From: Actinokineospora diospyrosa
GTDB lineage: Bacteria; Actinomycetota; Actinomycetes; Mycobacteriales; Pseudonocardiaceae
NCBI RefSeq assembly: GCF_024171925.1
Contig: NZ_JAMTCO010000002.1
Location: 399,041-463,040, forward strand
Length of the DNA: 64,000 nucleotides
Direction of reading: 5' to 3'
Each line of letters opens with the position of its first letter. The stretch's first letter is position 1. The notes beneath the pieces were generated by a model. The model had not been told where the DNA came from, ran no database searches, and worked only from the letters and a program-made list of their open reading frames with translations. Shown here piece after piece: positions 49,825-59,387 of the stretch. The position numbers and the translations under genes were made by a program.

Positions 49825-52680
49825 GTGCGTTCGTCCGATCGCTCGTTCTTATCCAAACGCGCCTCGACCGGCTTGATCGCGGGGATGTCGGCGCTCGCGC
49901 TCGTCGCGGGCATGACCACGCCCGCCGCGGCGCAGGCCCTGCCCGCGGGGCAACCCGCCGCGCAGGACACCGCGGCCCGCCAGATCAGCGCACTGCAGCG
50001 GCTCAAGCAGAACCAGAGCAAGGCCGAGTCCAAATTGGACAGCAAGCTCGCCGTTGAGCAGCGGCTGCGCACCGACCGCGCCGCAGCGGCTGCCCTCCCG
50101 CAGCTGCGCAGCGGCGTCAAGCTCTCCGCGACCGGCAGCGTCTTGGTCGACATCAGTGTCGACAAGGTCACTGACGACCTGCTCGGCGCGCTGACCAAGT
50201 CCGGCGCGGGCATCCGCGCGGTGTCCACCGGTCTGGGCGAGATCCGCGCCGACGTGCCCTTCGCCGCCCTCACCGGCATCTCCGGCCGCGCCGACGTGCG
50301 CCGGGTCGACACCGCGAGCGGCGCCATCACCGCCTCCGCCCGGTCGAGCAAGGCCCCGGCGCGGCAGGAAACCAAGGAGCAGAAGGAGGCCAGGGTCGCC
50401 GCGGCCGTCCAGTCCGCCGTCGCGCAGCGCGGTTCGGCCGCGCTGGTCACCAGCGAGGGCGACCGCGCGCACAACGCCGACACCGCCCGGGCCGAGTTCG
50501 GGGTCACCGGCGTCGGGGTGAAGATCTGCGCCCTGTCCGACGGTGTCGACTCCCTCGCCGCCTCCCAGGCCGCGGGTGAGCTGCCCGCCGTCGACGTGCT
50601 GCCCACCCAGGAGGGCGACGGCGACGAGGGCACCGCGATGCTGGAGATCCTGCACGACCTCGCCCCCGGCGCCGCGCTCGGTTTCGCGTCGGCGTTCAAC
50701 AGCGAGGCCAGCTTCGCCGACAACATCCGCGCCCTGCGCCAGCAGTTGCACTGCGACATCATCGTCGACGACGTGCTCTACTTCGTCGAGTCGCCGTTCC
50801 AGGACGGCCTGATCGCCCGCGCGGTCAACGACGTCACCGCCGACGGCGCGCTCTACTTCTCCTCCGCGGGCAACGAGGGCAACGTCGCCGACGGCACCGC
50901 GGGCCACTGGGAGGGCGACTTCCGCGACTCCGGCCGCATCGTCGGCAAGTTCGCGGGCACCGCGCACGACTGGGACCCCTCGGCCACCACGCAGGTGTTC
51001 CAGCCGATCTCCAACGCGTCCTCGGCGCAGGTGCCGGTGACGCTGCACTGGTCGGACCCGTTGGGCGCCTCGGCCAACGACTACGACCTGTACCTGTTCG
51101 ACCGCACCGGCAACGTCGTGACCTTCAGCCAGGACGTGCAGGACGGCGAGCAGGACCCGTACGAGATCCTGCAGACGCCGACCTTCGGCGGCACCGGCCT
51201 GCGGCTGGCGGTCGTGAAGTTCCACGGCGAGAACCGCTACCTGTCGCTCTCGGCGCTGCGCGGCCGGTTCACCGACTCCGCCGACGGCCTCAAGGCGTTC
51301 AACACCCCCGGTGTGACCGTCGGGCACTCCGCGGCCAAGCAGGCCTTCAGCGTCGCCGCCGCGCCCGCGGCCGGTCCGCTGCCCTTCGACCTGGAGCCGG
51401 GCGACCCGGCCAACCCGCGCGGCCCGTACCCGGGCTCGTTCAGCGCGAGCTCCGCGCTGGAGCGCTTCTCCTCCGACGGCCCCCGCCGGGTCTTCTACCA
51501 CGCCAACGGCACCCCGATCACCCCCGGCAACGTCGGCTCCACCGGCGGCGAGGTCCGCGCCAAGCCCGACATCACCGCCGCCGACGGCGTCCTCACCAGC
51601 GTCGACGGCTTCGACCCGTTCTTCGGCACCTCGGCCGCGGCCCCGCACGCCGCCGCGATCGCGGGCCTCGTGCTCTCCGGCAACCCGGGCATCGCCCCGG
51701 CGGAGGTGCGGGAGGCGCTGGTCAACACCGCGCTCGACCTCGGTCCGGCGGGCTTCGACGGCCGCACCGGCGCCGGGATCATCCTCGCCGACCGGGTGCT
51801 CGCCTACACCGGCGCCAGCCCGCAACCGCGGGCCCTGGCCCAGAACCCGACCATCGCCCCCACCGACGGCGGCGACCTGGTCGACCCGGGCGACACCGTC
51901 TCGGTGACCCTCCCGGTCGCCAACACCGGCGACGCCGACGCGGTCTCGACCAGCGTGGTCCTCACCTCCCCGACGGCCAACGTCGTGGTGACCCCGCGGT
52001 CGCAGAACTACGGCACCATCCCGAAGGGACAGACCGTCAGCCGCGTCTTCACCGTCCGCGTCCCGCTGAGCCACCCGGTCGGCACCCCGGTCGTCCTCGA
52101 CGCCCGAGTCACCTTCGCGGCCGCCGCGTCCCCGACCCGAGCGTCGTTCAGCTTCTCCGTCGGACGTCCTTCGCCGGTGGCACAGGACTTCGCGTACTCC
52201 GGCGCGCCGGTCGCCATCCCGGACAACAACCCACTCGGCGCCAGCGTCTCGATCCCGGTCAGCGGGGTTGGCCGCGCGTCACGGGTGACGTTCTCGGTGG
52301 ACGGGGCCACTTGCAGCACCGCTACCGGGGCCACGACCGTGGGCCTGGACCACACGTTCGTGGGTGACCTGGTGGGGACACTAACCGCGCCCAACGGTGC
52401 GGTAGCGACCCTGCACAGCCGCAGTGGTGGCGGCGGCAACAACTTCTGCCAGGTCGTGTTCGCCGACTCCGCCACCGCCGCGTTCTCAACGGTGACCTCG
52501 GCCAACGCACCGTTCACAGGAGCCTGGCGCCCGGTGACGGCGCTAAGCGGATTCGCAGCTGTGGCAGCGGATGGCGTGTGGACGTACAAGGTAGTAGACG
52601 CCGCAGGCGGTGACGCCGGTGCGATTCGGGCGGTGTCGCTGCACGTGAACGGATACTTGACGCCGCCGCCTGGCGGCTGA
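49825..52680 (+). CDS. secreted S8-like serine peptidase with atypical acidic residue at the His position
   Basis: A 951-residue exported protein. Signal peptide about 1-36; a helical propeptide region to about 215. The subtilase-like core has Asp239 ('CALSDGVD'), the nucleophile Ser603 in 'FGTSAAAPHAAAIAGL', and 'YFSSAGNEG' near 345. Where subtilases have His-Gly-Thr-His, this protein has 'DEGTAMLEI' with Glu268, recalling the Ser-Glu-Asp set of sedolisins. A beta-domain insert (about 375-500), an Ig/CARDB-like segment (about 680-780) and a C-terminal P/HomoB-like domain (about 790-945) follow. GTG start with GGGGGAGG upstream. Confidence 0.85.
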   Translation: MRSSDRSFLSKRASTGLIAGMSALALVAGMTTPAAAQALPAGQPAAQDTAARQISALQRLKQNQSKAESKLDSKLAVEQRLRTDRAAAAALPQLRSGVKLSATGSVLVDISVDKVTDDLLGALTKSGAGIRAVSTGLGEIRADVPFAALTGISGRADVRRVDTASGAITASARSSKAPARQETKEQKEARVAAAVQSAVAQRGSAALVTSEGDRAHNADTARAEFGVTGVGVKICALSDGVDSLAASQAAGELPAVDVLPTQEGDGDEGTAMLEILHDLAPGAALGFASAFNSEASFADNIRALRQQLHCDIIVDDVLYFVESPFQDGLIARAVNDVTADGALYFSSAGNEGNVADGTAGHWEGDFRDSGRIVGKFAGTAHDWDPSATTQVFQPISNASSAQVPVTLHWSDPLGASANDYDLYLFDRTGNVVTFSQDVQDGEQDPYEILQTPTFGGTGLRLAVVKFHGENRYLSLSALRGRFTDSADGLKAFNTPGVTVGHSAAKQAFSVAAAPAAGPLPFDLEPGDPANPRGPYPGSFSASSALERFSSDGPRRVFYHANGTPITPGNVGSTGGEVRAKPDITAADGVLTSVDGFDPFFGTSAAAPHAAAIAGLVLSGNPGIAPAEVREALVNTALDLGPAGFDGRTGAGIILADRVLAYTGASPQPRALAQNPTIAPTDGGDLVDPGDTVSVTLPVANTGDADAVSTSVVLTSPTANVVVTPRSQNYGTIPKGQTVSRVFTVRVPLSHPVGTPVVLDARVTFAAAASPTRASFSFSVGRPSPVAQDFAYSGAPVAIPDNNPLGASVSIPVSGVGRASRVTFSVDGATCSTATGATTVGLDHTFVGDLVGTLTAPNGAVATLHSRSGGGGNNFCQVVFADSATAAFSTVTSANAPFTGAWRPVTALSGFAAVAADGVWTYKVVDAAGGDAGAIRAVSLHVNGYLTPPPGG

Positions 52681-52833
52681 TCAAGGGGGGTGGAACGGCC
52701 GCTCGGCACTATGTGCCGGGCGGCCGTGCCCGTTGTGCCTCATGGTGTTCTTGCCGTTGCCGCTGCTTTGGGTTGTTGCTTGTGGTGGCTGCGGTTGGCG
52801 GTGTTCGTGTCGGATCTATCGCTGCTGAGCTCT
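52681..52833. other. unassigned intergenic sequence before composite C
   Basis: The 153 bases between the S8 protease stop and the first DnaA-box unit contain no gene. A GCCGCTCGGCAC...GTGCCGGGCGGC-like dyad at about 52699-52724 could terminate the protease transcript. Confidence 0.35.
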
Positions 52834-53193
52834 GGTTATCCACAATGGGCCTGGTTGTCCACAGACGCTGGTCGGCGCTGTTGTTCTGTTGGTGTGTCTC
52901 GGTAAGCTGTGTATTGGGGGGTCTTTCGCACGGTTGATCTTGAGTTGTCGGCTGCGGGGGTTGTTTGTCTACAACGGTTCTGGTTGTCCACAGGCTTCCG
53001 TCGCTGCTGCCGTTCTGTAGGTGCCCGCCGGTAGGCTGTGTATCGGGGGCTCTTGCGTCAGATGATCTTGCGGGGCTGGTTGTTGTTTGTCCACAACGTC
53101 TTCTGTTGTCCACAGGGCGTCGTTCGCTGCTGCCGGTGTGTCGGGGTGCGGCGGTAGGCTGTGTATTTGGGGGCTTTCGATCAGGTTGATCTT
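52834..53193 (-). repeat. three tandem DnaA-box repeat units (composite C)
   Basis: Three units on the minus strand, periods 128 and 124 bases. Nonamer pairs on the plus strand: TTATCCACA 52836-52844 with TTGTCCACA 52855-52863; TTGTCTACA 52965-52973 with TTGTCCACA 52984-52992; TTGTCCACA 53087-53095 with TTGTCCACA 53106-53114. All three pairs are exactly 19 bases apart. The units also share the CGGTAGGCTGTGTAT core and end in TGATCTT. Confidence 0.8.
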
Positions 53194-53265
53194 GACGTCA
53201 GCCGTGGTTGGGAGTGCGGGGCAAGGGATTCGGGCCTCCGCCTTCGGCTCCGGTGGTCGGCCTCG

Positions 53266-53320
53266 TCGCCTGGCGGCGAGCTCGGCCACCGGGATCGGAC
53301 GCCTCGTTGCCTGGCGGCAA
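53266..53320 (-). repeat. twin REP-like mini-hairpins (composite C)
   Basis: TCGCC-TGGC-GGCGA at 53266-53279 and TTGCC-TGGC-GGCAA at 53307-53320, the reverse complement of the pair in composite A with the same compensatory difference. Confidence 0.65.
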
Positions 53321-53350
53321 CCTCGGGCCCGATCCGCGACAATGCGAAGA

Positions 53351-53497
53351 GCTCGATGGGGTGGACCTGTTTTGCGCGGGGCCCCTACAACACCCGTGCT
53401 GGGCCTAAAAGCTGGGGGCCAAAGAGCCGGCCCAGCCAGCCGCCAACGAGGCTACGGGTGTTGTCCCCCCACGCAAAACAGGTCCACCCCATCGAGC
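53351..53497. repeat. 147-bp structured hairpin element (composite C)
   Basis: Perfect 26-bp arms at 53351-53376 and 53472-53497, identical to copy A and in inverted orientation. The inner arm ACAACACCCGT (53387-53397) pairs perfectly with ACGGGTGTTGT (53454-53464). Compared with copy A a G-C pair has become A-T and a G-T pair has become A-T, so pairing is kept. The loop has diverged most. Confidence 0.75.
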
Positions 53498-53500
53498 ATT

Positions 53501-53740
53501 TGGCACCAGCGAGTCCGACTGTCCAGGCGCTGGGTTGGCAGGGCAGCCGAGAGCGGGCTGAGATGGCACCGACGGGTCCGACTGTCCAGTGGTTGGCACT
53601 GTGGGTTGGGGCGGACCTGACGGGGGACGGGATGGCACCGGCGGGTCCGAGTGTCCAGTGGTTGGCACTGTGGGTTGGGGCGGACCTGACGGAAGGTCAG
53701 TGGCACCGCTGGGTCTGAGTGTCCAGGGGCTGGGGCGTGG
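53501..53740 (-). repeat. tandem ~69-bp repeat array (composite C)
   Basis: About 3.5 units with TGGCACC landmarks at 53501, 53564, 53633 and 53701, spacing 63, 69 and 68. The 63-base unit again lies next to the hairpin. The second and third units are nearly identical, so amplification is recent. The array ends 38 bases before the acVLRF1 start. Confidence 0.8.
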
Positions 53741-53778
53741 TGGGATGAGGACAAACGGAGAGGTTGGGGAGGTGGGCG

Positions 53779-54447
53779 ATGAGTAGGACTTGGACCGTCC
53801 CGGGGGGAGGGCGGGCGGTTGAGGTTGAGGTGGGGCGGGTTGGTGGGTGGTTCGCTCGCTTCGGTGATCGGCATGGTGGGGTTGTGGGGACGCGGCTTGG
53901 GGAGACTGAGGTTGTGTGCACCGCCGCCGATGGGGCGACTGCGAGCGTCAAGGTGCCCTTTCCGCCTCTAGTGGCAACAGGACAGCTGCCGGGGCTTGCC
54001 ATAGAGCCTCTGCTCGAGCATCTCGCCGTTCCACGCAAGGTTGGGTTGATCCTCGTAAGGCGCGGCGGCCACAGCTTGGGAGTGGTGGAGCCTGGCAAGG
54101 TCCTGTTGTCCCGAACCGACCGTCACCACGTGCAAGGGCGTAGTGCGGCAGGGGGCTGGTCTCAGCAGCGGTTCGCCAGGCGGAGGGAAGGGCAAGCGCG
54201 GCAGGCGCTAGAGGCGGCGGCGAAGGACATTGTGGAGGTGTTGTTGCCGCGCATTGGTGAGCTTGACGCGGTTGTGGTGGGGGGTGATCGGCAGGCGGTA
54301 GAGGTGTTGCGGGGTGATCGGCGGCTTGAGGCGGTCTTCGCGATCGCGCAGGAGCGGGTGTTGGATGTGGCCGAACCCCGCCGATCCGTTTTGGAGGATG
54401 CGGGGGAGCGGGTGTTCGCGGTGGAGATCGTGGTGTGGGACGCCTGA
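53779..54447 (+). CDS. acVLRF1-type peptidyl-tRNA hydrolase (Vms1/eRF1-like release factor)
   Basis: A 222-residue protein with the VLRF1 core. The catalytic loop 'AAGGWSQQRFARRREGQARQALE' holds Gly125-Gly126-x-Ser128-Gln129, equivalent to the GSQ/GGQ glutamine that cleaves peptidyl-tRNA on stalled large subunits. The flanking 'LGVVEPGKVLLSRTDRHHVQGR' and 'LDAVVVGGDRQAVEVLRGDRRL' fit the eRF1 middle-domain fold. GGGGAGGTGGG precedes the ATG at 53779. It probably acts in ribosome rescue. Its upstream region is repeat composite C. Confidence 0.85.
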   Translation: MSRTWTVPGGGRAVEVEVGRVGGWFARFGDRHGGVVGTRLGETEVVCTAADGATASVKVPFPPLVATGQLPGLAIEPLLEHLAVPRKVGLILVRRGGHSLGVVEPGKVLLSRTDRHHVQGRSAAGGWSQQRFARRREGQARQALEAAAKDIVEVLLPRIGELDAVVVGGDRQAVEVLRGDRRLEAVFAIAQERVLDVAEPRRSVLEDAGERVFAVEIVVWDA

Positions 54448-54491
54448 GGGGCTCACAGCGGACGCACAGGTTCGTGGCGCACAGTGGGGGC

Positions 54492-54755
54492 GTGACAGAG
54501 ACACCTGCGACGGGTCGGAGCGTCAGCTTGGTGGTGGCGGGGCTCGCGGGGGCCGTCCTGCTGCTCGTCGGTGGCATCGTCGGGTACGCGATCGGCCACG
54601 ACGCGGGGCCGGACCGGCCCGGACACTCACGGCACGACCGCCCGCCCATGCCGCGAGACGCACAGCCGCGCGGCCAGCGCCCGCACAGCCCACCCAGCCA
54701 AACCCCGACCAGCGTCCCGCTGCCGACGCCGACCACCCAGACCCCCACCAGCTAG
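54492..54755 (+). CDS. small single-pass membrane protein, Pro/Thr-rich tail
   Basis: An 87-residue protein with one membrane helix at about 12-34 ('LVVAGLAGAVLLLVGGIVGYAIG') and a His/Pro/Arg/Thr-rich disordered tail. GTG start after a GGGGG run. No family recognised; membrane anchor type is all that can be said. Confidence 0.45.
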   Translation: MTETPATGRSVSLVVAGLAGAVLLLVGGIVGYAIGHDAGPDRPGHSRHDRPPMPRDAQPRGQRPHSPPSQTPTSVPLPTPTTQTPTS

Positions 54756-54837
54756 ACCCCCGGGGACCAGTTCCAGACCATCGCCCAGCCCTTCAGGGCC
54801 TGACCCGGCGGGCCACACCCAGCAGACCCGCCAGCTG

Positions 54838-54857
54838 GACTCCGAGTGCCCGGAGTC
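54838..54857. terminator. small hairpin between convergent genes
   Basis: GACTCCG-AGTGCC-CGGAGTC followed by TTG, in the 184-base gap between the small membrane protein and the SDR 3' end. Confidence 0.45.
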
Positions 54858-54939
54858 TTGATCCGGCGGGCCTGCCTTGGGCTGGATCCATCCAGCTGGG
54901 CGCCGAGTGGTCAGACCCCGGCAGTCAGGCGCCGGGCGG

Positions 54940-55710
54940 CTAGCCCAGGGTTCCGGTCGCGAGCAGGCCGCCGTCCACGCGGATGGTCTCGCCGGTGATC
55001 CAGGACGCGTTCGGCGAGGCCAGGAAGGCGACCAGGTCGGCGACGTCCTGGGGGGTGCCGAGGCGTTTCATCGGGTAGACGGCCGCGGCTTCTTCTTCGC
55101 GGGTGGCGTACAGGGCCGTGGCGAACCTCGTCTTGACCACGCCCGGCGCGATCGCGTTCACCCGGATCCCCGGGCCCAGTTGCCACGCCAGCTCCTCGGT
55201 GAGCCGCACCAGGGCCGCCTTGCTCGCCCCGTACGCCCCGATCACCCCGGTCGAGCGCAGCCCGGCCACCGAGGCGATGTTGATCACGGAGCCGCCGTGC
55301 TCGGCCAGCCACGCGTGGTAGGCCAGCTGGGTGAACCCCAGGGCCGCGACCACGTTGGTGTCGAAGACCTTGCGCACCGCGTCCAGGTCGGCGTCCATCA
55401 GCGGGCCGTACACCGGGTTGATGCCGGTGTTGTTCACCAGCACGTCCAGCCCGCCCAGCTCGGCCACGGTCCTGGCCACGACCTCGGCGCGGTCCTCGCC
55501 CACCCCGGTGTTGCCCGCCACGGCCAGCACCCGCGCGCCGGGCACCTCGGCCGCGATCGACTCGGCGGCCCGGTCCAGGTCGGCCTGGGTGCGCGAGCTG
55601 ATCGCCACCGCCGCCCCCCGCCTGGCGAGCTCGGTGGCGATGGCCAGGCCGATCCCCCTGCTCGCGCCGGTGACCAGTGCGGCCTTGCCGGTGAACTCCG
55701 CGGTCTCCAT
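54940..55710 (-). CDS. short-chain dehydrogenase/reductase, FabG-like
   Basis: A 256-residue classical SDR: cofactor motif 'TGASRGIG' at about 15-22, 'NNTGINP' near 92, catalytic Ser in 'INIASVAGL', 'YGASK' with Tyr and Lys near 158/162, and 'GGLLATG' at the end. The Arg after the first Gly motif and 'SSRTQADLD' suggest NADPH. The substrate is not evident; FabG-type 3-ketoacyl reduction is one option. TACAGT six bases before the ATG suggests a leaderless transcript. Confidence 0.88.
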   Translation of the reverse strand: METAEFTGKAALVTGASRGIGLAIATELARRGAAVAISSRTQADLDRAAESIAAEVPGARVLAVAGNTGVGEDRAEVVARTVAELGGLDVLVNNTGINPVYGPLMDADLDAVRKVFDTNVVAALGFTQLAYHAWLAEHGGSVINIASVAGLRSTGVIGAYGASKAALVRLTEELAWQLGPGIRVNAIAPGVVKTRFATALYATREEEAAAVYPMKRLGTPQDVADLVAFLASPNASWITGETIRVDGGLLATGTLG

Positions 55711-55716
55711 GACCCG

Positions 55717-55722
55717 ACTGTA
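55717..55722 (-). promoter_or_regulatory. -10 box TACAGT, probable leaderless SDR transcript
   Basis: On the minus strand TACAGT is six bases before the ATG at 55708-55710. It is back to back with the leader promoter of the ABC-F gene. Confidence 0.45.
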
Positions 55723-55752
55723 GCCGGCGGAATCGGGGTGGCGCGCCACGGT

Positions 55753-55758
55753 TAGACT
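55753..55758 (+). promoter_or_regulatory. -10 box TAGACT of the ABC-F leader transcript
   Basis: TAGACT is six bases before the GTG of a 16-codon leader ORF, so the transcript would start at or next to that codon. Confidence 0.55.
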
Positions 55759-55764
55759 GGACCC

Positions 55765-55815
55765 GTGGTTCTCGCCGCAGGGTTGCAGGAAGTCTGGGCT
55801 GTGCTCATCGACTGA
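55765..55815 (+). CDS. leader peptide of the ABC-F gene, candidate regulatory uORF
   Basis: A 16-codon ORF, GTG to TGA, encoding MVLAAGLQEVWAVLID. It follows a -10 box directly and is followed at once by a large hairpin and then the ABC-F gene. Leader peptides of this kind control antibiotic-resistance ABC-F and whiB7 genes through ribosome stalling or attenuation. Too short to judge by homology; the case rests on position and spacing. Confidence 0.5.
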   Translation: MVLAAGLQEVWAVLID

Positions 55816-55866
55816 TGGGCAGGCGGGCTCGCGGGTCACGGCACGCGAGCGGATCACCCCTGCCCA
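55816..55866 (+). promoter_or_regulatory. attenuator-like hairpin in the ABC-F leader
   Basis: Outer 8-bp stem TGGGCAGG (55816-55823) with CCTGCCCA (55859-55866), inner 7-bp stem GCTCGCG (55827-55833) with CGCGAGC (55844-55850). It starts next to the leader stop codon, so a ribosome paused in the leader would cover or alter it. Confidence 0.55.
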
Positions 55867-55893
55867 CGACCACCCCACCCACGGAGCTTCGCC

Positions 55894-57522
<1,629 letters not shown>

Positions 57523-57674
57523 AATTGGCCGTTTTGCTGGGATCTTGTATTCAGAGATCACGCTGAGTCCCGCCTTCGGCATCGGCGGTGATCACCGGTT
57601 CGGGCAACCATTTGCTCGTCTCGTCTGGCATTTCGCGCGGCGGTGTTCGATCATTGCGGCGGTGGGGGCCACCC

Positions 57675-57682
57675 GTGGCCCC
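57675..57682 (+). promoter_or_regulatory. right arm of a small hairpin in the leader of the small HTH gene
   Basis: GTGGCCCC here pairs with GGGGCCAC at 57665-57672 across a 2-base loop, 28 bases before the GTG. The rest of the 187-base gap is richer in AT and should hold the promoter. Confidence 0.35.
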
Positions 57683-57709
57683 AGCCACTCGCGATGGAAG
57701 GCGGACAAC

Positions 57710-57919
57710 GTGGCTGACCTCAAGAAAGGCGCCAGGATCACCGGCGCCCTGCGCGACAAGCTCGCCACCGACTTGAAGAAGAAGTACGAGAAGGGCGCCA
57801 GCATCAGGGCGCTCGCGGAAAGCACCGGCCGTTCCTATGGATTCGTGCACAGAGTGCTCTCCGAGTCGGGTGTGACGCTGCGCGGGCGGGGCGGGGCGAC
57901 CCGGACGAAGAAGAAGTAA
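57710..57919 (+). CDS. small helix-turn-helix protein (Rv1473A-like)
   Basis: A 69-residue basic protein. The HTH at about 29-54 is 'GASIRALAESTGRSYGFVHRVLSESG', followed by 'VTLRGRGGATRTKKK'. This sequence is strongly conserved across actinomycetes from memory and usually follows an ABC-F gene. Probably DNA-binding; its targets are unknown. GTG start with GGAAGGCGG upstream. Confidence 0.85.
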   Translation: MADLKKGARITGALRDKLATDLKKKYEKGASIRALAESTGRSYGFVHRVLSESGVTLRGRGGATRTKKK

Positions 57920-57945
57920 CCCCGCCGGGGCGCGGCGGCGGCGGC

Positions 57946-59241
57946 TCAGGCCGCGCGCGGTCCGCCCGGCGGGCTGTCCACACCGGAGTCATCGGCCGGT
58001 GCGGACACCCCGGTTCCCACCAGGACCTGTCCACCCCGGCCGCCCAGGCCGAGGGCGATCGCGGCGCCCGCCAACACCACGGGGTACACCAAGTAGCCCC
58101 AGCGGGTCGCGGGCGCGAGCAGGATGGCCAGGCCGAGGCCGACCGCGGTGCGCGTCAGCGCGTCCCGTGCCGTCCTCGGTGGACGGACCAGGACCCAGGT
58201 CGTCGTGGCGGCGGCGGCCAGTCCCAACAGGACCAGAGCGGCGGCGTGACCGGCGGGACCCAACCCCGCGACCAGGTGCCCGGGCAGGGGACTGGACGCG
58301 GGCGAGGACGCCTGGCCGAGGCCGACCGGGAACTTGATGACGTGCTCGACGAACGACGTCGGGTCGGCCAGCAGCACGGGTAGCACCAGGGCCGAACCGA
58401 CCGCGGCGAGCGCGGCGGTGAACGCGCCCAGCGCCCGCCACCCCCGGGTGGCGGCGATCCCGACGGCGAGCACCGCCACCGCGGGCAACGCGGTCAACTT
58501 CATCGTCACCACCACCGCGCCGAGCGCGCCAGCCCACAGCGGCGTGGCGGGACCGGCGCGGTAGGCGAGCGCGGTGGCCAGCACGACCAGCGCGATCACC
58601 GCGACGTCGTCCCCGGCCACGGCGAGGGTGAGCGCGGTCAACGGGCAGGCCAGCACCAGGTGCGCGGCCCGCACCGGCACGTCCGGCCTGCCCAGCGCGC
58701 GCCAGGCCAGCAGCAGGGCGACCGCGGTGACCACCAGGAACGCCACCCGGGAGTCGGTCAGCGGGTGCTCGCCCAGCAGCGCGCGCGGGAACCCGAAGAC
58801 GGTCATCGACGGGCCGTAAGGGGTGTAGTCGTCGGGGTGCGGTGCCCGGCCCAGCGTGCTGAGGTCCAGGTACGGGGTGCCGTGCGTGACCAGCGCCCGC
58901 GCCGACCGCTCAATTACCCACACCTCGGGCTGCGCCGGGAACGACCACGGCCACGGACCCCAGGTGAACGTCGGCGAGCGGCGCCACGCCAGGTAGAGCA
59001 AGGGCGCCACGGTCGCGACCACGGTCACCACCCACACCGGCAGCCAGCGGGAACCGCGCCCGGTGAGCGCGATCCGCGTGGTGAGCAGCAGGGCGGCGAG
59101 GTAACCGGCGGTGGCGAAGTTGCCCCACACGCGGTAGCCGTAGAACTCCGAGCCGAACGCGGAGACGAGGGCGAAGGCGAGGAAACCGCCGTAGACGGCG
59201 AGGTCCAGCGAGAGCGAACGACGTGCGGGAGCGCCCTGCAT
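57946..59241 (-). CDS. polyprenol-phosphate-dependent mannosyltransferase-like membrane protein (GT87-type)
   Basis: A 431-residue protein with about ten membrane helices and the GT-C layout. A large first loop ends in 'PYLDLSTLGRAPHPDDYTPYGPSMTVFGFPRALLG', with the acidic and 'YGPS' features of DUF2029/GT87 mannosyltransferases such as PimE. It likely adds mannose to lipid-linked glycans outside the membrane. AGGAGG lies upstream of the ATG. It converges on the small HTH gene 26 bases away. Confidence 0.75.
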   Translation of the reverse strand: MQGAPARRSLSLDLAVYGGFLAFALVSAFGSEFYGYRVWGNFATAGYLAALLLTTRIALTGRGSRWLPVWVVTVVATVAPLLYLAWRRSPTFTWGPWPWSFPAQPEVWVIERSARALVTHGTPYLDLSTLGRAPHPDDYTPYGPSMTVFGFPRALLGEHPLTDSRVAFLVVTAVALLLAWRALGRPDVPVRAAHLVLACPLTALTLAVAGDDVAVIALVVLATALAYRAGPATPLWAGALGAVVVTMKLTALPAVAVLAVGIAATRGWRALGAFTAALAAVGSALVLPVLLADPTSFVEHVIKFPVGLGQASSPASSPLPGHLVAGLGPAGHAAALVLLGLAAAATTTWVLVRPPRTARDALTRTAVGLGLAILLAPATRWGYLVYPVVLAGAAIALGLGGRGGQVLVGTGVSAPADDSGVDSPPGGPRAA

Positions 59242-59387
59242 TCCTCCGCCGTCCTCCTAGTTCGCGTCGGACCCAGGCTACCGATCCCCCGATTGGCCCT
59301 GCCGCGGGGGCGTGGTGGGAACGTCTGGACCACCCACGGCGTTGGATGTCCTCGGCTGGGTGTGCTGGATGGTGGGGAGGGGGAACC

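Noticed and set aside
52834-53193. Replication origin because of six DnaA-type boxes
   Set aside because: No dnaA, dnaN, recF, gyrB or parAB neighbours and no AT-rich unwinding region; the same units occur in other gaps.
53161-53718. Frames with in-frame ~23-residue repeats across the composite repeats (also 18705-19121 and 44093-44509)
   Set aside because: Unit lengths of 63, 68 and 70 break the frame in some copies, no ribosome-binding sites are present, and sequence is conserved at the DNA pairing level instead.
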